A stretch of 6,752 nt of DNA from assembly GCA_903917305.1 (NCBI GenBank), contig CAIXAA010000066.1, positions 1-6,752 of the forward strand, written 5' to 3'. Both the position numbers and the translations under genes were made by a program. A model generated the notes under the pieces. That model made no database searches. It was not told the DNA's origin and saw only the letters and a program-made list of their open reading frames with translations. The stretch is from an uncultured Myxococcales bacterium. GTDB taxonomy: Bacteria; Myxococcota_A; UBA9042. Positions 1-6,030 of the stretch are shown piece by piece. Positions within the stretch are counted from its first letter, which is position 1. The number at the start of each line of letters is the position of its first letter.

Positions 1-185
1 CGATGGACAAGCTCTACGCCAACGAGAAGGCGGTGCCGCTGGCGTGGTCGAACGGGACCAGGCTGTGCGAGATGCAGGATCCGGCGCGCGGCGTCGCGCA
101 AGCTCCGGCTGCGGCTCCGGCTGCGGCTCCGGCTCCGGTCGCTGCTCCGGCGCCGGCTCCAGCTCCAACCGCTGAGGTGGCATGA
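1..185 (+). CDS. nuoI: NADH-quinone oxidoreductase subunit I (NuoI), C-terminal tail, partial
   Basis: This is the last ~60 codons of a gene that begins before the window; the frame is open to base 1 and ends at TGA 183-185. The call rests mainly on position: nuoI directly precedes nuoJ in standard nuo operons. The segment YANEKAVPLAW also looks like the soluble end that follows the two 4Fe-4S ferredoxin motifs of NuoI. Those cysteine motifs would lie upstream and are not visible, and the one Cys here is not part of such a motif. NuoI is the peripheral-arm subunit that passes electrons through clusters N6a/N6b toward the quinone site. The final ~27 residues are an Ala/Pro-rich low-complexity tail, unlike E. 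coli NuoI, and probably a disordered extension. The TGA overlaps the nuoJ ATG, so the two are probably translationally coupled. The Met at base 3 is internal, not a start. Another short soluble nuo subunit is possible but less likely. Confidence 0.7.
   Translation, partial: MDKLYANEKAVPLAWSNGTRLCEMQDPARGVAQAPAAAPAAAPAPVAAPAPAPAPTAEVA
102..134 (+). repeat. 12-bp tandem repeat encoding the Ala/Pro tail
   Basis: The unit GCTCCGGCTGCG occurs at 102-113 and 114-125, and a partial third copy (9 of 12 bases) follows at 126-134. Read in the nuoI frame it gives Ala-Pro-Ala-Ala. Degenerate Ala/Pro codons continue to about 167. The repeat lies fully in frame, so gain or loss of a unit would lengthen or shorten the tail without a frameshift. 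Confidence 0.85.
174..177 (+). promoter_or_regulatory. Ribosome binding site of nuoJ
   Basis: GAGG lies 4 bases before the ATG at 182 and 7 bases before the ATG at 185. The spacer is also 7 bases at nuoM and nuoN, so the second ATG may be the true start. The two choices differ by one methionine. Confidence 0.5.
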
Positions 186-676
186 TGGCCGCGCAGATCG
201 CCTTCGGCCTCATCGCCGCCTGCATGCTCAGCGCGGGCCTGCTGGCCGTGACTTCGAAGAACCTCGTCCATTCGGTGCTCTGGCTGGCCGTCAGCCTGGT
301 CGCCACCGCCGCGCTCTACGTCACCCTCTCGGCGCCCTTCCTCGCGGCGATGCAGATCATGCTCTACACCGGCGGCGTCATCACGCTGATGCTGTTCGGC
401 GTCATGCTGACCGACCACCGCCATGACGTCGGCGTCCTCAATGCCAGCACGCGCCGCCTGCCGGGGATCCTGGCCGCCGGCGCGGTGTTCGGCGTGCTCG
501 CCAGCGCCATGCTCGGCGTGGGAATGCCCGCCGCGCCCGCCCAATTCGACTCGTCTACCGCCAAGCTGGGCGCCTTGCTCTTCGCCGACCACCTCGTGGC
601 CTTCGAAGCGCTCTCCGTCCTGCTTCTTGCCGCCATGCTCGGCGCCATCGTCCTCGCCCGCCGCCACGACGCCTAA
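182..676 (+). CDS. nuoJ: NADH-quinone oxidoreductase subunit J (NuoJ)
   Basis: NuoJ (164 aa) is an inner-membrane subunit of complex I, equivalent to mitochondrial ND6. It sits between the quinone-site subunit NuoH and the antiporter-like subunits. About five hydrophobic segments are visible, near residues 4-22, 29-50, 53-77, 93-115 and 136-160. The family core is seen at residues 53-76, where FLAAMQIMLYTGGVITLMLF keeps the conserved Tyr62 and the Gly pair of the third helix, whose rearrangement couples quinone chemistry to pumping. The C-terminal FEALSVLLLAAMLGAI with Glu142 is also typical. The start ATG at 182 overlaps the preceding TGA (ATGA), and a second ATG at 185 has better spacing from GAGG 174-177. 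Length agrees with the family. It lies between nuoI and nuoK, as expected. Identity is firm; only the exact first Met is open. Confidence 0.95.
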   Translation: MMAAQIAFGLIAACMLSAGLLAVTSKNLVHSVLWLAVSLVATAALYVTLSAPFLAAMQIMLYTGGVITLMLFGVMLTDHRHDVGVLNASTRRLPGILAAGAVFGVLASAMLGVGMPAAPAQFDSSTAKLGALLFADHLVAFEALSVLLLAAMLGAIVLARRHDA

Positions 677-691
677 CCTCGTTGTCCAAAC

Positions 692-695
692 GGAA
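692..695 (+). promoter_or_regulatory. Weak ribosome binding site of nuoK
   Basis: GGAA lies 6 bases before the nuoK ATG at 702 and is the best Shine-Dalgarno-like match in the 25-bp nuoJ-nuoK gap. This junction is the only short one without a stop-start overlap, so nuoK depends more on its own site. Confidence 0.35.
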
Positions 696-701
696 CGTGC
701 C

Positions 702-1001
702 ATGCCGACCCAAGCCTACCTGCTGCTCAGCGCCGCGCTCTTCTGCCTCGGCATCTACGGCGTGCTCACGCGCCGCAACGCCATCGGCGTGCTCGTGGCC
801 ATCGAGCTGATGGCCAACGCCGTGAACATCAACCTCGTCGCGTTTTCGCGCGTTTGGGGCTCGCTCACCGGCCAGGCTTTCACGCTGTTTTCGCTGGCCC
901 TCACGGTCTCGGAGGTCGTCGTCGGCCTCGCCATCGTGATCCTGCTCTACCGGGCGCACCAAAGCGTGCTGACCGATTCCGCTTCGGAGATGAAGGGATG
1001 A
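702..1001 (+). CDS. nuoK: NADH-quinone oxidoreductase subunit K (NuoK)
   Basis: NuoK (99 aa; E. coli has 100) is the ND4L homologue, a three-helix inner-membrane subunit of the complex I proton path. Helices lie near residues 4-22, 27-48 and 58-84. The two membrane glutamates needed for activity are present: Glu35 in AIELMANAVNINLVAF and Glu71 in LTVSEVVVGLAIVILLYR, matching E. coli Glu36 and Glu72. The ATG at 702 was chosen because the protein then starts as NuoK proteins do and the length fits. The same frame stays open upstream to 423, but only as an out-of-frame reading of nuoJ. The TGA at 999-1001 overlaps the nuoL ATG (ATGA), so coupling with nuoL is likely. Nothing looks abnormal. Confidence 0.97.
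   Translation: MPTQAYLLLSAALFCLGIYGVLTRRNAIGVLVAIELMANAVNINLVAFSRVWGSLTGQAFTLFSLALTVSEVVVGLAIVILLYRAHQSVLTDSASEMKG
986..990 (+). promoter_or_regulatory. Ribosome binding site of nuoL
   Basis: GGAGA at 986-990 lies 7 bases before the ATG at 998, inside the end of nuoK. It supports the start at 998 rather than in-frame upstream codons that fall inside nuoK. Confidence 0.6.
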
Positions 1002-2842
1002 GCGCGTTCACACTCACACGGGTCGACGCCGCCCTGCTCTGCTGCGCGGCACCGCTCCTCAGCTTTCTCATCCTGGGCCTGACGCCGGCCCTGCGCCGCA
1101 CCGGACGCATCGCCGGCTACGTCAGCATCGCCTTTGCCGGCTTGTCGACGCTGTACGCCGCCTCGCTGTTGCAAGGCCGCATGTTCGCAGCCGCTTCGCC
1201 CCCCGACATCGGCCAGGTCGGCTGGCTCTACGCCGGCGGCAAGCTCGTGGCGAGCATGGGCGTCCAGGTCGACGGCATCTCCGCGTCGATGCTCGTGGTC
1301 GTGACGGTCGTCGCGCTGTGCGTCCAGGTCTTCTCGCTCGGCTACCTGCACGACGAGCCGCCCGCCGCGCTGGGCCGCTACTACACGTGGCACTCGCTGT
1401 TCCTGTTCTCGATGCTCGGCCTGGTCGTCGCGCCCAACGCCCTGCAATTGTTCCTCTGCTGGGAGCTGGTCGGCCTCGCCTCCTACCTGCTCATCGGCTT
1501 CTACTTCAAGAAGCCGTCGGCCGGACAAGCCGCCGTCAAAGCCTTCTGGGTCACCAAGTTCGCCGACATCGGCCTGGGCGCCGGCCTGCTGGTCCTCTAC
1601 GTCTTCACCGGCACGTTCGATTGGAGCCCGCAGGCCGTCCAGCTCCTCGGCGCGACCGGCGCCGCCTGGACCGCCGGCCTCTTCTTCCTCGCCGTCATGG
1701 GCAAATCCGCGCAGTTCCCGCTGCACATCTGGTTGCCGGACGCGATGGAAGGCCCCACGCCCGTCTCCGCGCTGCTGCACGCCGCCACCATGGTCGCCGC
1801 CGGCGTCTACCTCATCGTCCGCACCTACCCGATCTTCCAGGCCGCGCCCGGCGTGCTGGTGTTCATGACCTTTCTCGGCGCATGGACGGCGCTTTTCGCG
1901 TCGATCATCGCCTGCAGCCAGAACGACATCAAGAAGGTCCTCGCCTACTCCACCGCCGCGCAGCTGGGCTACATGGTCTCCGCGCTCGGCGCCGGCGAGC
2001 TGTGGCCCGGCTACTTCCACCTCGTCACCCACGCCGCCTTCAAGGCCCTGCTTTTCTTGGGAGCCGGCGCGCTCATCCACGCCGTGCACAGCAACAACCT
2101 GCAGGACATGGGCGGCCTCTGGCCCAAGCTGAAGATCTCCGGCACGGCGTTCATCATCGGCGCGATGGCCCTGGCCGGAGTGCCTGGATTCGCGGGGTTT
2201 TTCTCCAAGGACGCCATCCTCGACGTCCTGCTCGAACGCCACCTGTTCGCCCCCTGGATCGCCTTGCTCGCCGCCGCTGGCCTCACGGCGTTCTACATGA
2301 CGCGCGTGGTCATGCTCGCCCTGTTCGGCAAGCCGGGCCACCACACCGAGCACGCGCACGAGTCGCCGCCGTCCATGCTCGCGCCGCTCGTGCTGCTGGC
2401 CATCGCCGCATTGACGCTTGGTTTTGCCGGCACCAGCCTCGCCACCGCCGCCGGACACGAGTACGCGTTCCACCTCTCCACCAGCGGCCTCATCGCCTCC
2501 TCGCTCGCCCTGCTCGGCATCGGCGTCGGCTGGCTGGCCTACGGCAAGAACGCCTTCGTTCCCGGCAAGATCCCGGCATTTGCCTTCGTGCAGGGCATCG
2601 TCGAGTCCAGCGCCGTCGATCGCAGCTTCGCCTGGAGCTACCGCGTCGTCTTCCAAGGCGTCTCCGGCGGCGTCGCCTGGTTCGACCGCTACATCATCGA
2701 TGGTTTCATGAACTTCTCGGCCTGGCTCACCCAGATGGCCGGCGAACGCCTTCGCGCTGCCCAGACCGGCCGCGTGGTCGATTACCTCTACGCCGTGGTC
2801 GCGGGCCTCCTGCTCCTCGCCGCGGCTGGCTTCTGGCGCTGA
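998..2842 (+). CDS. nuoL: NADH-quinone oxidoreductase subunit L (NuoL)
   Basis: NuoL (614 aa; E. coli 613) is the distal antiporter-like proton-pumping subunit, homologous to ND5 and Mrp-type antiporter subunits. Key residues are seen in order: Glu156 in FLCWELVGLASYLLIG (helix 5), Lys236 in MGKSAQFPLHIWLPDAMEG (helix 7), His261 in LLHAATMV, the Lys312-Lys313 pair in NDIKKVLAYSTAAQLGY, Lys349 in HAAFKALLFLGAG, and Lys404-Asp405 in GFFSKD (helix 12). A His-rich loop follows at 448-454. The C-terminus has the long lateral amphipathic helix (about 535-590) and a last anchor at 594-613, preceded by TGRVVDY. The start at 998 overlaps the nuoK stop and has GGAGA upstream; the frame remains open back to 854 but only inside nuoK. 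All pumping residues are intact, so it should be functional. Confidence 0.98.
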   Translation: MSAFTLTRVDAALLCCAAPLLSFLILGLTPALRRTGRIAGYVSIAFAGLSTLYAASLLQGRMFAAASPPDIGQVGWLYAGGKLVASMGVQVDGISASMLVVVTVVALCVQVFSLGYLHDEPPAALGRYYTWHSLFLFSMLGLVVAPNALQLFLCWELVGLASYLLIGFYFKKPSAGQAAVKAFWVTKFADIGLGAGLLVLYVFTGTFDWSPQAVQLLGATGAAWTAGLFFLAVMGKSAQFPLHIWLPDAMEGPTPVSALLHAATMVAAGVYLIVRTYPIFQAAPGVLVFMTFLGAWTALFASIIACSQNDIKKVLAYSTAAQLGYMVSALGAGELWPGYFHLVTHAAFKALLFLGAGALIHAVHSNNLQDMGGLWPKLKISGTAFIIGAMALAGVPGFAGFFSKDAILDVLLERHLFAPWIALLAAAGLTAFYMTRVVMLALFGKPGHHTEHAHESPPSMLAPLVLLAIAALTLGFAGTSLATAAGHEYAFHLSTSGLIASSLALLGIGVGWLAYGKNAFVPGKIPAFAFVQGIVESSAVDRSFAWSYRVVFQGVSGGVAWFDRYIIDGFMNFSAWLTQMAGERLRAAQTGRVVDYLYAVVAGLLLLAAAGFWR

Positions 2843-2849
2843 CCTACGG

Positions 2850-2885
2850 CCGGCACGTGCCGGGTCCCTGCCGCAGTTTTTTTTT
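2850..2885 (+). terminator. Palindrome plus T9 run between nuoL and nuoM: possible attenuator or processing site
   Basis: The 66-bp nuoL-nuoM gap holds a perfect 14-bp palindrome, CCGGCACGTGCCGG, at 2850-2863, which can fold as a 5-bp G+C stem with an ACGT loop. GACC at 2841-2844 could extend the stem by pairing with GGTC at 2863-2866 across a bulge. Nine T follow at 2877-2885. The 13 bases between hairpin and T run are too many for a classical intrinsic terminator, and the operon must be read on into nuoM and nuoN. A partial terminator, an RNA-processing or stability hairpin, or a protein site centred on CACGTG are all possible. The palindrome and T run are certain; the role is not. Confidence 0.35.
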
Positions 2886-2897
2886 CAAAGGACTACC

Positions 2898-2901
2898 GAG
2901 G
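2898..2901 (+). promoter_or_regulatory. Ribosome binding site of nuoM
   Basis: GAGG lies 7 bases before the ATG at 2909. A second purine block, AAAGGA at 2887-2892, is 16 bases away and too far to serve this start. Confidence 0.5.
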
Positions 2902-2908
2902 CACCTCG

Positions 2909-4456
2909 ATGACTGGCCACCTCCTTGATCTCTGCGTCGCCGCGCCCGCCTTTGCCGCGCTGCTGTTGCTGTTCGTGCCCGGCAAGCACTTGACCGCCGT
3001 GCGCCTCATCAGCCTCGCCGGCGCGCTGGTGCACCTCGCGGCCGCCATCGCCATCGCCGTCAGCTACAACCGCGCCACCGGCGGCGTCCAGATGGTCAGC
3101 AGCCACGCCATCGTGCCCAGCCTGGGCATCGCCTTGACGTTCGGCGTCGACGGCTGGGGCGTGCCCCTCCTGCTCCTCACCGCCACCATCCTCACCGTCG
3201 GCGTCTTCGCCTCCTGGGGCCTGGCCGACCGCGCCCGCGACTTCTTCGTCCTCCTGCTCGTGCTGACCTCCGGCGTCGCCGGCGTGTTCGTCTCGCTCGA
3301 TCTCTTCGTCTTCTTCCTGGCTTACGAGATCGCCGTCCTCCCCATGTACCTGCTCATCGCCATCTGGGGCACCTCGAACAAGGTCGCGCCCGGCGGTCCG
3401 TTCAAGTTCACGTGGAAGATGCTGGACATCGGCGGCAAGGAGTACGCCGCGATGAAGCTGACGCTGATGCTGCTCATCGGCTCGGCGCTCATCCTCGCGG
3501 CGATGCTGGCGATGTACGTCGAAGCCGGCAAGCACAGCTTCGATTTGCGCGTCCTCGGCACCATCCACTACAGCCCGTTCCTGCAAAGTGCTGGCTTCAT
3601 CGCCCTTTGGCTCGGCTTTGGCTCGCTGGCGGGCGTCTGGCCCTTCCACACCTGGTCGCCGGACGGCCACGCCGCCGCACCCACCGCGGTGTCGATGCTG
3701 CACGCCGGCGTCTTGATGAAGCTCGGCGCCTTCGGCGTCATCCGCATCGGCATGGTCCTCCTGCCCGAGGGCGCGCGCCAATGGGCGTGGCTGGTCGGCT
3801 CGGTCGCGATGATCAACATCGTCTACGGCGCGCTCTCCGCCATGTCGCAGAAGGATCTCAAGTACATCATTGCGTATTCGTCGGTCAGCCACATGGGCGT
3901 CGTCATGCTCGGCGCCGCCACGCTGAACATCAACGGCTGGAACGGCGCGATCTTCCAGATGGTCGCCCACGGCCTGATGACCGGCCTGTTCTTCGCCCTG
4001 GTCGGCCTCGTCTACGGCCGCGCCCACAGCCGCTGGGTGCCGGGCATGGGCGGCTTCGCCAACGCCATGCCCATCGTCGCCGTGTGCTTCACGGTCGCCT
4101 CGCTCTCCAGCCTCGGCTTGCCGGGCCTCGCCGGCTTCGTCGCGGAATTCCTCGTGTTCTTGGGTGCCTGGCAGGCCGGCCAGCCCATCTGGGCCCTCGC
4201 CGGCCTCGTCGGCGCGTTCATCACCGCGGTCTACGTCCTCAGGACTTCGCGAACCATCTTCTGGGGCGATGGTCCGTCGCACGACTTCCATGACCTCACC
4301 GACGCGCACGGCACCGAATGGGTCGCGCTCGGCGTGCTGGTCGCGGCCCTCATCGTCCTGGGCGTCTGGCCGCGCCTGGCCCTGGACTTCATCGACGTCG
4401 CAACCGGCGACTACCTCCCGGCCGTCGCCGGCAAGACGCTGGAGGCCCTCCGATGA
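2909..4456 (+). CDS. nuoM: NADH-quinone oxidoreductase subunit M (NuoM), lacking the helix-7 lysine
   Basis: NuoM (515 aa; E. coli 509) is the middle antiporter-like pumping subunit, homologous to ND4. Family motifs: Glu140 in FLAYEIAVLPMYLLIAIWG (helix 5), Lys271 in LHAGVLMKLGAFGVIRI (helix 8), KDLKYIIAYSSVSHMG with His328, and Glu413 in GLPGLAGFVAEFLVFLG (helix 12). The helix-7 stretch GFGSLAGVWPFHTWSPDGH aligns without gaps with the E. coli and ND4 motif, but the essential lysine (Lys234 in E. coli) is Leu240, and no other Lys lies between 208 and 271. An insert of about 14 residues, rich in Gly and Lys, lies between helices 5 and 6 (155-183). The start at 2909 has GAGG 7 bases upstream. 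The stop overlaps the nuoN ATG (ATGA). The subunit call is firm; whether this channel pumps in the usual way is uncertain. Confidence 0.97.
   Translation: MTGHLLDLCVAAPAFAALLLLFVPGKHLTAVRLISLAGALVHLAAAIAIAVSYNRATGGVQMVSSHAIVPSLGIALTFGVDGWGVPLLLLTATILTVGVFASWGLADRARDFFVLLLVLTSGVAGVFVSLDLFVFFLAYEIAVLPMYLLIAIWGTSNKVAPGGPFKFTWKMLDIGGKEYAAMKLTLMLLIGSALILAAMLAMYVEAGKHSFDLRVLGTIHYSPFLQSAGFIALWLGFGSLAGVWPFHTWSPDGHAAAPTAVSMLHAGVLMKLGAFGVIRIGMVLLPEGARQWAWLVGSVAMINIVYGALSAMSQKDLKYIIAYSSVSHMGVVMLGAATLNINGWNGAIFQMVAHGLMTGLFFALVGLVYGRAHSRWVPGMGGFANAMPIVAVCFTVASLSSLGLPGLAGFVAEFLVFLGAWQAGQPIWALAGLVGAFITAVYVLRTSRTIFWGDGPSHDFHDLTDAHGTEWVALGVLVAALIVLGVWPRLALDFIDVATGDYLPAVAGKTLEALR
4441..4445 (+). promoter_or_regulatory. 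Strong ribosome binding site of nuoN
   Basis: GGAGG lies 7 bases before the ATG at 4453, inside the last codons of nuoM. It is the best Shine-Dalgarno match in the operon and fixes the nuoN start; the frame is open upstream only as a shadow of nuoM. Confidence 0.7.
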
Positions 4457-6015
4457 TCGACTGGATGGGCAGTTTGCAGATTCTCGCCGTGCCGTTGCTG
4501 CTGACGGTGTCGATGCTGGTGCTCGTCTTCGCGGACCTGCTGCTGCCGGCCGCCGCGCAGCCCAAGGGCAACCAAGGTCCCCTGTCCTTCCGCGACCTGC
4601 GCAAGGCGCAAGCGGAGCCCGTTCCCGGCGTGCAGCGCGCGGACATCCTCGGCTGGATCGCCCTGGTGCAGCTCGCGCTGTGCCTCGCCGCGTCCTTCGT
4701 GGCGCCCCAAGGCGTGCTGCCGGGTGGTTCCTACGTGCACGACGCGATGGCCGTGCTCATGGAGCGCGTGCTGCTGGTCGCAGGAATCCTCGCGATTCTC
4801 GGCGCTTTCGGCCATGTGCGCCAGAGCTTCGCGCGCCGCCAGGGCGAGTTCTACGCGCTGCTCCAGTGCAGCCTCGTCGGCATGACGCTTCTGGCCGGCA
4901 CCCGCGATTTGCTGCTGTTGGTCGTGGCCTTCGAGCTCATGGGCATCCCGCTCTACGTCCTCGCCACGTTCGCCAAGACCGACAAGAATGCCGCCGGCGA
5001 CGCCACGCCGGGTCGCAAGTCCGCGGAAGCGGGCATGAAGTTCTACCTGGTCGGCGCCCTGTCCTCCGCCATCACGCTGTACGGCGTCAGCCTGCTCTAC
5101 GGCCTGAGCGGTTCGACGCACATCGCGGATCTGGCGCGCATTCCGTCCTCCCCGCTGCTGCAAGTGGCCTCCGCGCTTGTCGTTGCCGGTTTCGGCTTCA
5201 AGCTGGGCCTGGCGCCGTTCCAGTTCTGGATTCCGGACACCTACGAAGGCGCGCCCACGCCCGTCGTCTCCTTCTTCTCCGTTGCGCCCAAGATTGCGGG
5301 ATTGCTGGCCCTGACGCAGATCCTGCTCGGCGGCCTGCTCGGCCACCTCCAGCTCTGGCTGCCCGGCCTCGTGGGCATGTCGGTGGTCACGATGACGGCG
5401 GGCAACCTGCTGGCGCTGCCGCAACTGCACTTGAAGCGGCTGCTCGCGAACTCCGGCGTGGCCCAGATGGGCACGATGCTCATCGGCGTGTTCGCGGCCG
5501 CGACGCTGGGCGCCAAGGGCCACGGCCTGTCCGCGCTGCTGTTCTACTTCATCGCCTATCTTGCTGCGAACACTGGTCTTTTCCTCGTCATCGAGACGCT
5601 CGCCCACGACGGCAGCGAGCCCAGCGAGCGCGACCTCATCGCCAGCCTCTCCGGCCTCAACCGCCGCTCGCCCGGCCTCGCGCTCGCCGCCCTGGTGTGC
5701 CTGCTGAGCCTCGCCGGCATTCCATTCGCCGTCGGCTTCTGGGCCAAGCTCTACGTCTTCCTCGCGGCCTGGGAAGCGGGCTATGCGTGGCTGGTCCTGG
5801 TCGCGGTCGGCGTCTCGGTCATCGGCCTGTTCTACTACCTGCGGGTCGCGCGCTCCATGTACCTGGGCGAGCCGCGCGTCACGACGCCAGTGCGCAGCCC
5901 GCTGACGCTGAGCGTGGCGGTCACCGCGTGCGCGCTGGCGACGGCGGGGCTTGGGCTGTATCCCAGCGTGATCGTGGAAGCGACCCGCACCGCTGCGGCG
6001 GCCTGGCTGCACTAG
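4453..6015 (+). CDS. nuoN: NADH-quinone oxidoreductase subunit N (NuoN)
   Basis: NuoN (520 aa; E. coli about 485) is the antiporter-like subunit nearest NuoK, homologous to ND2. Key residues are present: Glu161 in VVAFELMGIPLYVLATF (helix 5), Lys250 in GFGFKLGLAPFQFWIPDTYEG (helix 7), Lys280 in FSVAPKIAG (helix 8), Lys328 in LKRLLANSG, and Lys432 in GIPFAVGFWAKLYVF (helix 12). Two hydrophilic stretches are long for the family: residues 36-64 after the first membrane helix, and 176-192 after helix 5, where a charged Gly/Asp/Lys loop precedes SAEAGMKFYLVGALSSA. The usual AYSSxxHxGY motif reads ANSGVAQMGT (332-341), so the Tyr and His are changed. The start overlaps the nuoM stop. It is the last gene of the operon; the TAG at 6013-6015 faces the convergent gene. 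Confidence 0.97.
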   Translation: MIDWMGSLQILAVPLLLTVSMLVLVFADLLLPAAAQPKGNQGPLSFRDLRKAQAEPVPGVQRADILGWIALVQLALCLAASFVAPQGVLPGGSYVHDAMAVLMERVLLVAGILAILGAFGHVRQSFARRQGEFYALLQCSLVGMTLLAGTRDLLLLVVAFELMGIPLYVLATFAKTDKNAAGDATPGRKSAEAGMKFYLVGALSSAITLYGVSLLYGLSGSTHIADLARIPSSPLLQVASALVVAGFGFKLGLAPFQFWIPDTYEGAPTPVVSFFSVAPKIAGLLALTQILLGGLLGHLQLWLPGLVGMSVVTMTAGNLLALPQLHLKRLLANSGVAQMGTMLIGVFAAATLGAKGHGLSALLFYFIAYLAANTGLFLVIETLAHDGSEPSERDLIASLSGLNRRSPGLALAALVCLLSLAGIPFAVGFWAKLYVFLAAWEAGYAWLVLVAVGVSVIGLFYYLRVARSMYLGEPRVTTPVRSPLTLSVAVTACALATAGLGLYPSVIVEATRTAAAAWLH

Positions 6016-6030
6016 CCACGCCTAGGCCGC
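5998..6030. terminator. Hairpin spanning the convergent stop codons, possible bidirectional terminator without a T run
   Basis: GCGGCC at 5998-6003 pairs with GGCCGC at 6025-6030, and the stem can extend to 9 pairs with one G-U using 6004-6006 and 6022-6024. Alternatively TGGC 6004-6007 pairs with GCCA 6015-6018 to form an inner stem. The stops of nuoN (6013-6015) and of the minus-strand gene (6022-6024) both lie within it. Neither side has a T tract, so termination may be Rho-dependent or hairpin-only. Chance pairing in GC-rich DNA cannot be excluded. Confidence 0.35.

Noticed and set aside
854..997. Upstream extension of nuoL into nuoK
   Set aside because: The extension is nuoK read in another frame; the ATG at 998 has a good ribosome site and gives the expected NuoL N-terminus. 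The same reasoning rejects extensions of nuoK to 423 and nuoN to 4318.
947..2656. Long open frame on the minus strand (569 aa) opposite nuoL
   Set aside because: Composition is Glu/Gly/Arg/His-rich without domains, as expected for the antisense of GC-rich membrane genes; nuoL is certain on the other strand. The same holds for minus-strand frames at 14-703, 2885-4309 and 4411-6012.
1318..2928. 536-aa plus-strand frame inside nuoL
   Set aside because: Arg-rich and out of frame with a clearly conserved nuoL; no recognisable domain.
6020..6027. GCCTAGGC palindrome at the convergent stops
   Set aside because: Only 8 bp, and explained as part of the larger hairpin and the stop codon; too short to call a separate site.
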